Assembly (NCBI RefSeq): GCF_003410055.1
Contig: NZ_QUZK01000042.1
Location: 124,001-188,000, forward strand
Direction: 5' to 3'
DNA: 64,000 nucleotides
Origin: Wenzhouxiangella sediminis
GTDB taxonomy: Bacteria; Pseudomonadota; Gammaproteobacteria; Xanthomonadales; Wenzhouxiangellaceae
The translations under genes were made by a program, and so were the position numbers. This document shows positions 16,879 to 25,509 of the stretch, piece after piece (the stretch's first letter is position 1; every line of letters starts with the position of its first letter). Below the pieces are notes generated by a model. It was given only the letters and a program-made list of their open reading frames with translations, did not search any database and was not told the origin of the DNA.

Positions 16879-18204
16879 TCAGGGGCGGGAGAAGCGCGCC
16901 ACCGGCGCGGTGGCCAGGACCTCGGCGTAACGTTCGTGGACGCGACCCATTCTCACTCGTCCCAGAAAACCCGAGTAGGCCAGGTAGCTGACCAGGAAAC
17001 GGCGGTCGGCGGCCCAGCGCGGCAGGAATTTCGGCGCCCGCAGCAGGCCCATCTCGGCCAGCTCGCAGAGCACGGGGATGTCGCCGAGCGACAGCTTCCC
17101 GCAGAACAGCAGTTGCAGCACATCGGCGCGCCCGGCCGCCACGACCGATCGCAGGAAGTCGTGCACGCGCAGCAAGCCGTCGAGGTAGACCACGTCCTTG
17201 GTGAAGGGCGCGCCCCCCGCCAGCACGCCGCCACGGAAAACGCGCCTGGCCTGCTCGAAGGCCGTGCGCTGCAGGTCCTCGTCGCGCGGCTGCACCGATT
17301 GCCGGGCCGCAGCGGCACGACCTTGCTCGAGGAAGTGGTCGTAGACTTCGATGAAGTCGGCGCCGTCGACGGCCATCTGGATAGCCAGCACCCGATCGGC
17401 CAGGCGCCCGAGCCGGTCGACGTCCATGCCGCCGGTGATGAACTCGGCGAACACCGCGAGGCCCTCCTGGGTTCGCGTGGTGCCCGGATGACTCGAAGCC
17501 AGGATCGGCAGCGCCGCCTGGGCGCGACCGTTGAGCGCGGTGGCTACATGGATGCCCGCTTCGTGGTGTACGAGCTGCTCCACATCGCGGTCGGTGAATC
17601 TCGCGCCGGCCCGTATCCGGATTCGATCCGGGCCCGCCGTGGCGTTGGCCGACAGTTCGGCCACGATCTCGACCGGGGGCGCATCGGCGCCGAAGAAGCG
17701 CGTCACGGCCGCGCGCATCCGACGGGCCACCTGGCGGTCCGTGGCGCTGGGGTCGTCGGGCGCACCGAGGTCGAGATGATTGAGCCCGTCGATGATTCGC
17801 CGCAGCCGCTTCGCCAGCTGTAGCGGGCTGTCGCTCGAGTCGGGCAAGGCTTCCCCGGGACTGCCGTAGAGTTCCCTGGAGGCGTCGAAGAAGGTGGTGC
17901 TGCCGATACCCTTCATCATGCGGCCGGCCAGGTCCAGGCGGTCGGCGATGCGCTCGAACCATTCCCGCGCTGGACCCGTGCCGGCGATCAGGGGGCGGGC
18001 CCGGGCCAGGGCCTCGTCGACCGCGGCGGCGTCGACGTCGGGGTAGTCGACGCGAGGCAGTTCGCGGCCGCTCCGTTCGAGAAAGCGTTCCCGGACCGAC
18101 AGGGGCCAGGCCAGCAAGCCCAGGATTCGCAGCGGCTGCTCAGCCTCTCGCAAGGCCGCGGCCGCCTTCGTGATGCGTCCGGCGACGGAGGAGGAGCGGG
18201 ACAA
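16879..18204 (-). CDS. QEGLA-motif protein (DUF1704 / flavohemoglobin-expression-modulating type)
   Basis: 441-residue cytoplasmic protein of the DUF1704 family, described in databases as flavohemoglobin expression-modulating QEGLA-motif protein. It resembles zincin-like peptidases, including eukaryotic tyrosine carboxypeptidase-type proteins. The signature pieces are visible: LVHHEAGIHVATALNG (HExxxH-type metal ligand pair, about residue 234) and TRTQEGLAVFAEF (QEGLA, third ligand Glu). Hydrolase activity for this member is inference. Its promoter probably lies in the 90-bp gap shared with oleA, where a perfect palindrome covers back-to-back -10 boxes. Confidence 0.82.
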   Translation of the reverse strand: MSRSSSVAGRITKAAAALREAEQPLRILGLLAWPLSVRERFLERSGRELPRVDYPDVDAAAVDEALARARPLIAGTGPAREWFERIADRLDLAGRMMKGIGSTTFFDASRELYGSPGEALPDSSDSPLQLAKRLRRIIDGLNHLDLGAPDDPSATDRQVARRMRAAVTRFFGADAPPVEIVAELSANATAGPDRIRIRAGARFTDRDVEQLVHHEAGIHVATALNGRAQAALPILASSHPGTTRTQEGLAVFAEFITGGMDVDRLGRLADRVLAIQMAVDGADFIEVYDHFLEQGRAAAARQSVQPRDEDLQRTAFEQARRVFRGGVLAGGAPFTKDVVYLDGLLRVHDFLRSVVAAGRADVLQLLFCGKLSLGDIPVLCELAEMGLLRAPKFLPRWAADRRFLVSYLAYSGFLGRVRMGRVHERYAEVLATAPVARFSRP

Positions 18205-18233
18205 GGTCAGTGAAGGTTTCCGGTCATCATTTC

Positions 18234-18250
18234 ACGCTATAATAGCGTGT
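18234..18250. promoter_or_regulatory. palindromic operator covering the oleA -10 box
   Basis: CACGCTATAATAGCGTG is a perfect 7-3-7 inverted repeat containing a consensus TATAAT (18238-18243) for oleA; on the opposite strand it reads TATTAT, a possible -10 for the divergent QEGLA gene. No convincing -35 for oleA is present at 16-18 bp. A repressor bound here would silence both promoters, or an activator could compensate for the poor -35. Confidence 0.5.
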
Positions 18251-18295
18251 TAACTCAACGAACTGCCTCGATTAGCGCGGCCAGGATAAAGATAC

Positions 18296-19312
18296 ATGCT
18301 GTTTGACAATGTCGTCATCAAGTCGGTGGCCTCCGTGGACGCCCCGCACACGGTAACCAGCGAGGAAATCCGCGAGCGACTCGCGCCGACCTTCAAGAAG
18401 CTGCGCCTGCGCGGCAACCCGCTGATCGACCTGGCCGGTATCGAGGAGCGCCGTTTCTGGGACGAAGGTGTGCTGCCTTCCCAGGCCGCGACGATGGCCG
18501 CCGAGAAAGCCCTGGCCCGTGCCGACATCGATCCCGACCGCGTGGGCATCCTGATCAACACGTCGGTCTCGCGCGACTTCCTCGAGCCCTCGACCGCCTG
18601 CATGGTGCACGGCAACCTCAAGCTGCCCAACACCTGCGAGAGTTTCGACGTGGGCAACGCCTGCCTGGCATTCATCAACGGCATGAACATCGCCGCGCAC
18701 ATGCTCGATCGCGGCGAAATCGACTACGCGCTGATCGTCAATGCCGAGAACAGTCGGGAAATCAACGAAATCACGATCAACCGGCTGCTAGAACCCAAGG
18801 TCACGCGCAAGCAGTTCAAGAGCGAGTTCGCCAGCCTGACCCTGGGCTGCGGCGCGGCCGCCATGATCATGTCGCGCGGCGATCTCGAGCCCGACGGCCA
18901 CCAGTACAAGGGCGGTGTCTCGCGCGCGGCTACCGAGTTCAACAATCTCTGCCGCGGCTGGAACCACCAGATGTGGACCGACACCAAGAGCCTGCTTCGT
19001 GAAGGCATGAAGCTCGCCGGCGCCACGTACTCCACGGCCCGGCAGGTACTGGGCTGGGTGGCCAACGAGCTCGACCATGTCGTCATCCACCAGGTCTCGC
19101 GCGTGCACACCGAAGCTTTCATCCGCGCCTTCGGCGTGCAGCCCGAGCGCGTCTACCGCATCTTCCCGAAGTTCGGCAATATCGGCCCGGCCTCCATCCC
19201 GACGGTGCTCAGCAAGATCGTCGACGAGAACCGCATCCAGCGCGGCGACAAGGTCGCCCTGATGGGCATCGGTTCGGGCCTGAACTGCTGCATGGCGGAA
19301 GTCATCTGGTAA
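18296..19312 (+). CDS. oleA: OleA thiolase (acyl-CoA:acyl-CoA decarboxylation-independent Claisen condensation)
   Basis: First enzyme of long-chain olefin synthesis; condenses two fatty acyl-CoAs to a beta-keto acid. The 338 residues have the thiolase/KASIII fold with catalytic Cys123 (DVGNACLAF), His265 (VIHQVS) and Asn295 (FGNIGPASIP). Glu97 in DFLEPSTAC corresponds to the intersubunit glutamate that distinguishes OleA from FabH. Length and motifs match Xanthomonas OleA. ATG 18296 has AGGA about 10 nt upstream. It is followed directly by repeat element E3, then oleB. Probably controlled by the palindromic -10 region at 18234-18250. Confidence 0.93.
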   Translation: MLFDNVVIKSVASVDAPHTVTSEEIRERLAPTFKKLRLRGNPLIDLAGIEERRFWDEGVLPSQAATMAAEKALARADIDPDRVGILINTSVSRDFLEPSTACMVHGNLKLPNTCESFDVGNACLAFINGMNIAAHMLDRGEIDYALIVNAENSREINEITINRLLEPKVTRKQFKSEFASLTLGCGAAAMIMSRGDLEPDGHQYKGGVSRAATEFNNLCRGWNHQMWTDTKSLLREGMKLAGATYSTARQVLGWVANELDHVVIHQVSRVHTEAFIRAFGVQPERVYRIFPKFGNIGPASIPTVLSKIVDENRIQRGDKVALMGIGSGLNCCMAEVIW

Positions 19313-19394
19313 ACGAGTTGGCTTGTTATCTGGTCGGCTGGTTGGCTCGTTGTCGCCGTAACCAGCCAACCAGCCAACGAGCGAACCAGCCAAC
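19313..19394. repeat. inverted tandem-array element E3 (8-bp unit AACCAGCC)
   Basis: Starts immediately after the oleA stop. Left 8-bp units of TGGTTGGC type (clearest 19331-19354) face right units AACCAGCC, AACCAGCC, AACGAGCG, AACCAGCC (19360-19391) across a core of only about 5 bp. The transcript would form one long imperfect hairpin between oleA and oleB. Confidence 0.85.
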
Positions 19395-19406
19395 ATAGGC
19401 AATCGA

Positions 19407-20294
19407 ATGCCCCTGGTTCCCGATAAGCTCTTTCCGTTCGAGCCGAACTTCCATGTCCAGTCCACCGGTCACCGGATGCACTACGTGGACGAAGGGCCGC
19501 TGGACGGGCGGCCCGTGGTCATGGTGCACGGCAATCCCACCTGGTCGTTCTACTATCGCAATCTCATCGAGGCGCTCAAGGGAGACCACCGCTGCCTGGC
19601 GCCCGACCATGTCGGTATGGGATTGTCGGATCGCCCCGGCAAGTCGGCGTATGACTACACCATGGCCAGCCGGGTCGCCGATTTCGGCCATTGGCTCGAC
19701 GAGGTCGAGCCCGAACGCGAGATCGACCTGGTCGTGCACGACTGGGGCGGTGCGATCGCCATGGCCTGGGCGGTGCAGCATCCCGAGCGGGTGCGGCGTA
19801 TCGTGCTGCTCAACACCTGGGCCTTCACCATCCCGCCCGACGAGCCGCTGCCCTTCGCGCTGAAGTTCGCGCGCACCGGCCTGGGCGGCTTCCTGATCAA
19901 CCGCTTCAACGCCTTTTCCGGCCTCGCGACGCGCCTGGCCACCGCGCACAGGCTCGACCGCGAAGTCGCGCGCGGCCTGACCGCGCCCTACCGCGGCAGC
20001 CCGGACCGGCGGCTCGCCACCCTGCGCTTCGTCCAGGACATCCCGCTGAAGGAATCCGACGCGGCCTGGCCGGTGCTGGCGGAAACGGAAAAGCATCTCG
20101 ATCGCCTGGCCGCCAAGCCCATCAGGTTCATCTGGGGCGCGAAGGACTTCGTCTTCGACGACCGCGTCCTCAACATGTGGCGCGAGATCTGGCCCGAAGC
20201 CGAGGTCGAATACCTCGAAGACGCCGGCCACTACGTCCTCGAAGATGCCCCCGAGCGGGTCGTAGCGGGTATTCGGCAGTTTCTGGGCCAGTAA
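19407..20294 (+). CDS. oleB: OleB beta-lactone decarboxylase (haloalkane-dehalogenase-like alpha/beta hydrolase)
   Basis: Last step of olefin synthesis: decarboxylates the cis-beta-lactone to the alkene. The 295-residue alpha/beta hydrolase has HGNPTWSFYYRN around the oxyanion hole, nucleophile Asp112 in VVHDWGG (an Asp, as in haloalkane dehalogenases, not Ser) and His275 in DAGHYVLED. ATG 19407 follows element E3 by 12 bp and has no strong ribosome site. It is placed between oleA and oleC as in Xanthomonas-type ole clusters. A true haloalkane dehalogenase is the alternative, but the neighbours make OleB far more likely. Confidence 0.9.
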   Translation: MPLVPDKLFPFEPNFHVQSTGHRMHYVDEGPLDGRPVVMVHGNPTWSFYYRNLIEALKGDHRCLAPDHVGMGLSDRPGKSAYDYTMASRVADFGHWLDEVEPEREIDLVVHDWGGAIAMAWAVQHPERVRRIVLLNTWAFTIPPDEPLPFALKFARTGLGGFLINRFNAFSGLATRLATAHRLDREVARGLTAPYRGSPDRRLATLRFVQDIPLKESDAAWPVLAETEKHLDRLAAKPIRFIWGAKDFVFDDRVLNMWREIWPEAEVEYLEDAGHYVLEDAPERVVAGIRQFLGQ

Positions 20295-20303
20295 AAGAAA
20301 AGA

Positions 20304-20609
20304 ATTGTGTCCACAGATGAACACAGATGAACACAGATCAAAAACTCTGTTATTCGAGCGTTTGAATGTTGCCTTGGTGCCAGGCTTTCCAAGTTGAGAG
20401 TTGCTAGCGCCAATGAGCATCCAGCGAAGCAATTCGTAGCAGGTTGGTCGTTTCTGTCATTCGAATTTCGGTAATTGGAATTTGTTTGATATTTGGTGCT
20501 TGGAATTTGAGATTTTCGGCGCCGGATGAATGGTTGGATGGACGAGTGCCCCAATCTCTGATTATCGGCACACCCAATCTGTGTTTATCTGTGTTCATCT
20601 GTGGACAAT
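20304..20609. repeat. inverted tandem-array element E4 (10-bp unit ACACAGATGA) with AT-rich core
   Basis: The left arm (about 20304-20339) carries three ACACAGATGA-type decamers after AATTGTGTCC; the right arm (about 20576-20609) is the near-exact reverse complement. The 236-bp core is markedly AT-richer than its surroundings and includes a second repetitive tract (about 20458-20520) with recurring GGAATTTG. It fills the 340 bp between oleB and oleC; no gene is seen in it. The left arm begins 10 bp after the oleB stop. Confidence 0.88.
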
Positions 20610-20634
20610 TAGATTTTGATTTTCTTCTGGAATC

Positions 20635-22278
20635 ATGGCCCCTGAACAGCAAATCAATATCGCCCAAGCCCTGACCCGGCAAGCCGAGGCGCAGCCGGAG
20701 ACGACGGCGCTGATCCTGCCGCGCAAGCGCACTTCGCAGGGCTGGAGCGACCGACGCTGGAGCTATCGCGAACTCAACGAGCTGACCGACCGGCTGGCGG
20801 CCGGACTTCAGGCCCAAGGCATCGGCAAGGGCACGCGGGTGGCCTTCATGGTGCCGCCCTCGCTGGAGTTCTTCGCGCTGTTCTTTGCCCTGTTCAAGTC
20901 CGGGGCCGTGCCCGTGCTGATCGATCCGGGCATCGGGTTGAAACCTCTCAAGACCTGCCTGGCCGAGGCCGAGCCGGAAGTCTTCATCGGCGTGACGCGT
21001 GCGCAGCTGGCTCGCATGGTCCTGGGATGGGCGCGCGGCAGCATCCGCCGCACGGTCACTGTCGGGCCGCGGCCTTTCTGGCGGGGGCTGAAGTATGCCG
21101 ACCTGCTCTCCGCCCGGGTCGAGGCATTCCAGCCGCCCGAAGTGAGCGGCGACGATGAGGCCGCTATCCTGTTTACCTCCGGGTCGACCGGCATCCCCAA
21201 GGGCGTGGTCTACCGCCACCGCATGTTCGCCGCCCAGGTCGAGCTGATGCGCGACGCTTTCGGTATGAGTCCCGGCGAAGTGGATTTGCCTACGTTCCCG
21301 CCCTTTGCGCTCTTCGACCCGGCGCTGGGCATGACCACCGTGATTCCGATCATGGACTTCACCAAGCCGGCCAAGGCCGACCCCGACATGCTCGTCAGCC
21401 TGATCGAGCAATACGGCGTGACCAACCTGTTCGGGTCACCGGCGCTGATGAACACCCTCAGCCGATACCTCGAAGCCAACCGCCTGCGGATTCCCGGCGT
21501 GAAGCGGGCGCTTTCGGCCGGTGCGCCGGTGCCGCCAAGCGTGATCGAGCGCATGCACGGCGCGCTCGATCCCTGGTCGGACATCCACACGCCCTACGGT
21601 GCGACCGAAGCCCTGCCGGTGGCCACCGTCTCCGGGCGGGAGCTGGTCGGCGAGCTTTCCGACGGCAACCGTTCGGGCAAGGGTATCTGCGTCGGTCGGC
21701 CGCTGGCCGCCAACGAGGTCCGCATCATTCCGGTATCCGACGACCCGATCGACCTGACCGAATACGCCGGGGAAATGCCCGACGGGGAGATCGGAGAGAT
21801 CTGCGTGGCCGGCCCGACCGTGACCGATACCTATTGGAGGCGCGAGAAGCAGACGCGTGAGGCCAAGATGACCGATGATCAGGGTCGGATCTGGCATCGC
21901 ATGGGCGATCTTGGCTGGCGCGACGCCGAGGGCAGGCTGTGGTTCTGCGGCCGCAAGTCCGAGCGCGTGGTCACGCCCGAGGGCACACTGTTCACCGAGT
22001 GCGTGGAAGGGCCGGTCAATGCCGTCGACGGCGTGTTCCGATCGGCGTTGGTGGGCGTCGGCGAAAGGGGCAACCAGGAGCCGGTGATCGTGATCGAGCC
22101 CGAGCCGGACGCCGACCGCTCGGCCGTCGAGGCCGCCGTGCGCGAGGTCCTGGCGCGTGACTGGCTCACCCGCGAAGTCCGTCGCGTGCTGTTCAAGGAC
22201 GCCTTCCCCGTCGATATCCGCCACAACGCCAAGATCCGCCGCCGCGAACTGGCCCAGTGGGCGGCTTCGCCTGGCTGA
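20635..22278 (+). CDS. oleC: OleC beta-lactone synthetase (AMP-dependent synthetase fold)
   Basis: Adenylate-forming enzyme converting beta-hydroxy acids into beta-lactones for olefin synthesis. The 547 residues have the ANL-superfamily P-loop LFTSGSTGIPKGVVYRH (about 178-194), the A5-type motif TPYGATEALPVA (about 320) and the hinge/A8-type region MGDLGWRDAEGRLWFCGRKSERV. The family Lys near the C-terminus lies in RHNAKIRRREL. The pattern matches OleC rather than acyl-CoA ligases because of its neighbours OleA and OleB. ATG 20635 lacks a good ribosome site and lies 25 bp after element E4. The usual oleD reductase does not follow; prpD does. Confidence 0.9.
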   Translation: MAPEQQINIAQALTRQAEAQPETTALILPRKRTSQGWSDRRWSYRELNELTDRLAAGLQAQGIGKGTRVAFMVPPSLEFFALFFALFKSGAVPVLIDPGIGLKPLKTCLAEAEPEVFIGVTRAQLARMVLGWARGSIRRTVTVGPRPFWRGLKYADLLSARVEAFQPPEVSGDDEAAILFTSGSTGIPKGVVYRHRMFAAQVELMRDAFGMSPGEVDLPTFPPFALFDPALGMTTVIPIMDFTKPAKADPDMLVSLIEQYGVTNLFGSPALMNTLSRYLEANRLRIPGVKRALSAGAPVPPSVIERMHGALDPWSDIHTPYGATEALPVATVSGRELVGELSDGNRSGKGICVGRPLAANEVRIIPVSDDPIDLTEYAGEMPDGEIGEICVAGPTVTDTYWRREKQTREAKMTDDQGRIWHRMGDLGWRDAEGRLWFCGRKSERVVTPEGTLFTECVEGPVNAVDGVFRSALVGVGERGNQEPVIVIEPEPDADRSAVEAAVREVLARDWLTREVRRVLFKDAFPVDIRHNAKIRRRELAQWAASPG

Positions 22279-22290
22279 GTGCATGTTCAA

Positions 22291-22680
22291 TCTCACGCAG
22301 AGACGCAGAGTTCGCAGAGGAAAGGATGAGTAGAAGGCGGGCACATCCAGTTTTAGCGCGACAACCAGATGCGTGGGTGAGGCTGAGCCGTCGCCTTAGT
22401 TCACGCCAAGGCGCAAAGGCGCGAAGTTCGCCAAGAGATTAGATAAAGAAAAGAGCGAGGAAGCTGAAATGTCCATTCCCGGGGCAATTCAGAGTTCCGC
22501 GGGCTTGATTCATTGGCTGGCTTTCTTCGCGATCTTGGCGTCGTTGCGGCTTGGCGTGAAAATAGACAACGTCGCGGGCTTCTGCACAAACCGAGTTTCA
22601 GCTCAGGAGCCTTGGAGCACCCGCTTTATCCTTCGTTATTTGCTCTGCGAACTCCGCGACTCTGCGGCTCTGCGTGAGGC
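22291..22680. repeat. nested inverted tandem-array element E5 (8-bp units ACGCAGAG outside, ACGCCAAG inside)
   Basis: Two inverted pairs are nested. The outer arms are 22291-22330 (ACGCAGAG, ACGCAGAG, TTCGCAGAG) and about 22629-22680 (reverse complement). The inner arms are 22400-22442 (ACGCCAAG, GCGCAAAG, GCGCGAAG, TTCGCCAAG) and about 22516-22561. Inner and outer units share the pattern N-C-G-C-N-R-A-G and both end in a 9-bp TTCGC variant. It fills the gap between oleC and prpD; no gene supported. It starts 12 bp after the oleC stop. Confidence 0.87.
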
Positions 22681-22750
22681 CCATCCAGCACCAGGCCAGC
22701 AGTAAGGTAAAATGGTGGGCTTTTCCGCAAACCCATCAGGAGCCCGCACC

Positions 22751-24205
22751 ATGAGTGGCGAGATCGATATTCGTTCGGCGACGCGCCCGGACCCCGACCA
22801 GCTCATCCAGGACATCGCCGACTACGTCGTCGACTACGAGATCACCTCGAAGGAGGCCTGGGAGACGGCCCACTACTGTCTCAAGGATTCCCTGGCCTGC
22901 TCGATGCTGGCGCTGAAGTTCCCCGAGTGCGCCAAGCTGCTCGGGCCGGTCGTTCCCGGCATGGAGCTGGAAGCCGGCGCGCGCGTGCCGGGTACGCCCT
23001 ACAAGCTTGATCCCGTCCAGGCCGCCTTCAACATCGGCGTGCTGGTGCGCTACCTCGACTTCAATGACACCTGGCTGGCCGCTGAGTGGGGCCATCCCTC
23101 CGACAACCTGGGCGCGATCCTGGCCGTGGCCGACTACGTCTCGCGCCGGAATGTCGCGGAAGGCGGCGAGCCGCTGAAGATCGAGGCCGTGCTCGAGGCC
23201 ATGATCAAGGCCCACGAAATCCAGGGCATCCTGGCGCTCAAGAATTCCTTCAACCGCGTCGGCCTCGACCACGTGCTGCTGGTGCGCGTTGCCTCGACCG
23301 CCGTGGTCACGAAGATGCTCGGCGGCGACCGCGACGATGTCGTCAACGCCGTCAGCCAGGCCTGGATCGACGGCGGCGCGTTGCGCACCTATCGTCACGC
23401 GCCCAACACCGGCCCGCGCAAGAGCTGGGCCGCCGGCGACGCCTGCCGCCGCGCCGTGCAGCTGGCCCTGATCACCCTCAAGGGCGAGATCGGCTATCCC
23501 TCGGCGCTCACGGCCAAGGGCTGGGGCTTCCAGGACGTGCTGTTCAATGGCAACGATCTCGTACTCGAGCGCGAACTGGGCAGCTACGTCATGGAGCAGG
23601 TGCTGTTCAAGATCTCCTTCCCGGCCGAGTTTCACGCCCAGACCGCCGTCGAGTGCGCCTACAAGCTGCATGGCGAGGTCAAGGATCGGCTCGATGACAT
23701 CGAGCGCATCGAGCTCGAAACCCAGGAAGCGGGCTGCCGCATCATCGACAAGACCGGCCCGCTGAACAACTACGCCGACCGTGACCACTGCCTGCAGTAC
23801 ATGGTTGCCGTGCCGCTGATCTTCGGCGAATTGACCGCCGATTCCTACACCGACGAGGTCGCCGCCGATCCGTGCATCGATGCGCTGCGCGAGAAGATGA
23901 CGGTCAAGGAGAACCCGCGCTTTACCGAGGAGTACTTCGACGCCGACAAGCGCGCGATCGGCAACTCGGTGCAGGTGTTCTTCACCGACGGTTCGAGCAC
24001 CGAAAAGGTCTCCATCGACTACCCGGTCGGCCATCGTCGCCGCCGCGAGGAGGGCATTCCGCTGCTCGAGGACAAGTTTGCCCGGGCCATCGCGGGGCAG
24101 CTGTCGGCGCGCAAGGCCGGCGCCATCATGGCCGCGACCGAGGCCTTCGGCACGCTCAAGGCCATGCCGGTGCCGGCGTTCACCGCGCTGTGGTCGATGG
24201 ACTGA
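22751..24205 (+). CDS. prpD: 2-methylcitrate dehydratase PrpD
   Basis: Dehydrates 2-methylcitrate to 2-methyl-cis-aconitate in propionate catabolism (MmgE/PrpD superfamily). The 484 residues (E. coli PrpD 483) are collinear with PrpD, with DFNDTWLAAEWGHPSDNLG (about 98-116), IKAHEIQGILALKNSFNRVG, TYRHAPNTGPRKSWAAGDA and KISFPAEFHAQTAVE. I chose ATG 22751 with AGGAG 10 nt upstream. No prpB or prpC is in the window, and it follows oleC on the same strand in the position where oleD is normally found; a functional link to olefin synthesis is not supported by the family. A strong terminator follows. Confidence 0.92.
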   Translation: MSGEIDIRSATRPDPDQLIQDIADYVVDYEITSKEAWETAHYCLKDSLACSMLALKFPECAKLLGPVVPGMELEAGARVPGTPYKLDPVQAAFNIGVLVRYLDFNDTWLAAEWGHPSDNLGAILAVADYVSRRNVAEGGEPLKIEAVLEAMIKAHEIQGILALKNSFNRVGLDHVLLVRVASTAVVTKMLGGDRDDVVNAVSQAWIDGGALRTYRHAPNTGPRKSWAAGDACRRAVQLALITLKGEIGYPSALTAKGWGFQDVLFNGNDLVLERELGSYVMEQVLFKISFPAEFHAQTAVECAYKLHGEVKDRLDDIERIELETQEAGCRIIDKTGPLNNYADRDHCLQYMVAVPLIFGELTADSYTDEVAADPCIDALREKMTVKENPRFTEEYFDADKRAIGNSVQVFFTDGSSTEKVSIDYPVGHRRRREEGIPLLEDKFARAIAGQLSARKAGAIMAATEAFGTLKAMPVPAFTALWSMD

Positions 24206-24228
24206 CGCTCGACTGCTGCGTTGCAACG

Positions 24229-24258
24229 AAAAAGGCCGCCCATCGAGGCGGCCTTTTT
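24229..24258. terminator. bidirectional rho-independent terminator between prpD and fbp
   Basis: AAAAA-GGCCGCC-loop-GGCGGCC-TTTTT. T-runs on both strands serve the convergent genes prpD (+) and fbp (-). Confidence 0.88.
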
Positions 24259-24283
24259 CGTTTCCCGGCGGCTTGCCCGCGAA

Positions 24284-25288
24284 TCAGCCGTGGTAGCTCG
24301 TGACCCGCTCGACCTCGTTGCGCGAGCCCAGGATCACCGGCACGCGCTGGTGCAGTTCTTCGGGTTCGATCTCGAGAATGCGTTGGGTGCCCGTGGTCGC
24401 CGCCCCGCCGGCCTGCTCGACGATCATGGCCATGGGGTTGGCCTCGTACATGAGCCGCAGTTTGCCGGCCTTGCCCTGGGCGCGGATGCGCCGATCGCAG
24501 GGGTACATGAAGATGCCACCGCGCGTGAGGATGCGATGGACCTCGGCGACCATCGAGGCGACCCAGCGCATGTTGAAATTCTTGCCCCGCGGGCCGTCCT
24601 CGCCGGCCAGGCACTCGTCGATGTAGCGGCGGACCGGATCGTCCCAGTGCCGCTGGTAGGAGGCGTTGATGGCGAATTCCTTCGTGTCGGCCTCGATGGT
24701 CACGTTCTCGCGCGTGAGCAGGAACTCGCCGATGTCTCGATCGAGGGTGAACATGCTCACGCCCTCGCCGGTGGTCAGCACCATCATGGCCGACGGGCCG
24801 TACAAGCAGTATCCGGCGGCCACCTGTTCGGTGCCGGGGCGGAGGAAATCGGCCTCGGTGGGCTCGGTGGCGTCGTCGGGCGCACGCAGGATCGAGAAGA
24901 TCGTGCCGACCGAGACGTTGACGTCGATGTTCGAGGAGCCGTCGAGGGGATCGCAAAGCAGCAGGTAGCGGCCGCGGCGCTCGGCGGTCATCGGGTGGAT
25001 GCCTTCCATTTCCTCCGAGGCCAGGGCCGCGATGTGCCCGTTGTGCTCGAGCGCTTCGATCATGATCTCATTGGAGATGACGTCGAGCTTCTTCTGCTGC
25101 TCGCCCTGGACGTTCTCGCTCTCCGCGCTGCCCAGCACGTTGACCAGCGCGCCCTTGTCGACCAGGGCGGCGATCTTCTTGCAGGCCACGGAGACGTCGT
25201 TGAGCAGGCCGGTGAAGGTGCCGCTGGCGCCTGCGATCTCGCGCTGGTTGCGGATGATGTAGTGGGTAAGCGTGGTTCCGATGCGCAT
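24284..25288 (-). CDS. fbp: class 1 fructose-1,6-bisphosphatase
   Basis: Gluconeogenic hydrolysis of fructose-1,6-bisphosphate to fructose-6-phosphate in the cytoplasm. The 334 residues include the metal-binding motif [11 protein letters not shown] (DPLDGSSN at 113-120), ASEEMEG upstream, and GGIFMYP...[13 protein letters not shown], all signatures of class 1 enzymes. Convergent with prpD across a shared terminator. The 220 bp upstream of its ATG, between it and the divergent secreted protein gene at 25510, shows no gene and no convincing promoter. Confidence 0.95.
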   Translation of the reverse strand: MRIGTTLTHYIIRNQREIAGASGTFTGLLNDVSVACKKIAALVDKGALVNVLGSAESENVQGEQQKKLDVISNEIMIEALEHNGHIAALASEEMEGIHPMTAERRGRYLLLCDPLDGSSNIDVNVSVGTIFSILRAPDDATEPTEADFLRPGTEQVAAGYCLYGPSAMMVLTTGEGVSMFTLDRDIGEFLLTRENVTIEADTKEFAINASYQRHWDDPVRRYIDECLAGEDGPRGKNFNMRWVASMVAEVHRILTRGGIFMYPCDRRIRAQGKAGKLRLMYEANPMAMIVEQAGGAATTGTQRILEIEPEELHQRVPVILGSRNEVERVTSYHG

Positions 25289-25509
25289 CGTGATTCCGGA
25301 ATTCGGTATGGCTGGGTGCAGCGCGCCATTCTAGCCCGGTCCACCGGTCGGGCCAAGGCGCTGACGCCGGCGGGCTGCCGTTCAACCGGCGGATGCCGCC
25401 GCTCGGGCCAAAAGCCAAGTGCGACTCTGGCATTCCGCGCGACTGGGGGTAGGATGTTGGCCGCGAGGGGGTGACTTAACTCGGGTAACGGAACAGGGAG
25501 TCTCGCCCC

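Noticed and set aside
19407-20294. Haloalkane dehalogenase
   Set aside because: The Asp nucleophile fits, but it lies between oleA and oleC, so OleB is the simpler call.
20404-21411. Minus-strand frame spanning the E4 core and part of oleC
   Set aside because: Antisense to oleC; the portion in E4 is repeat-derived.
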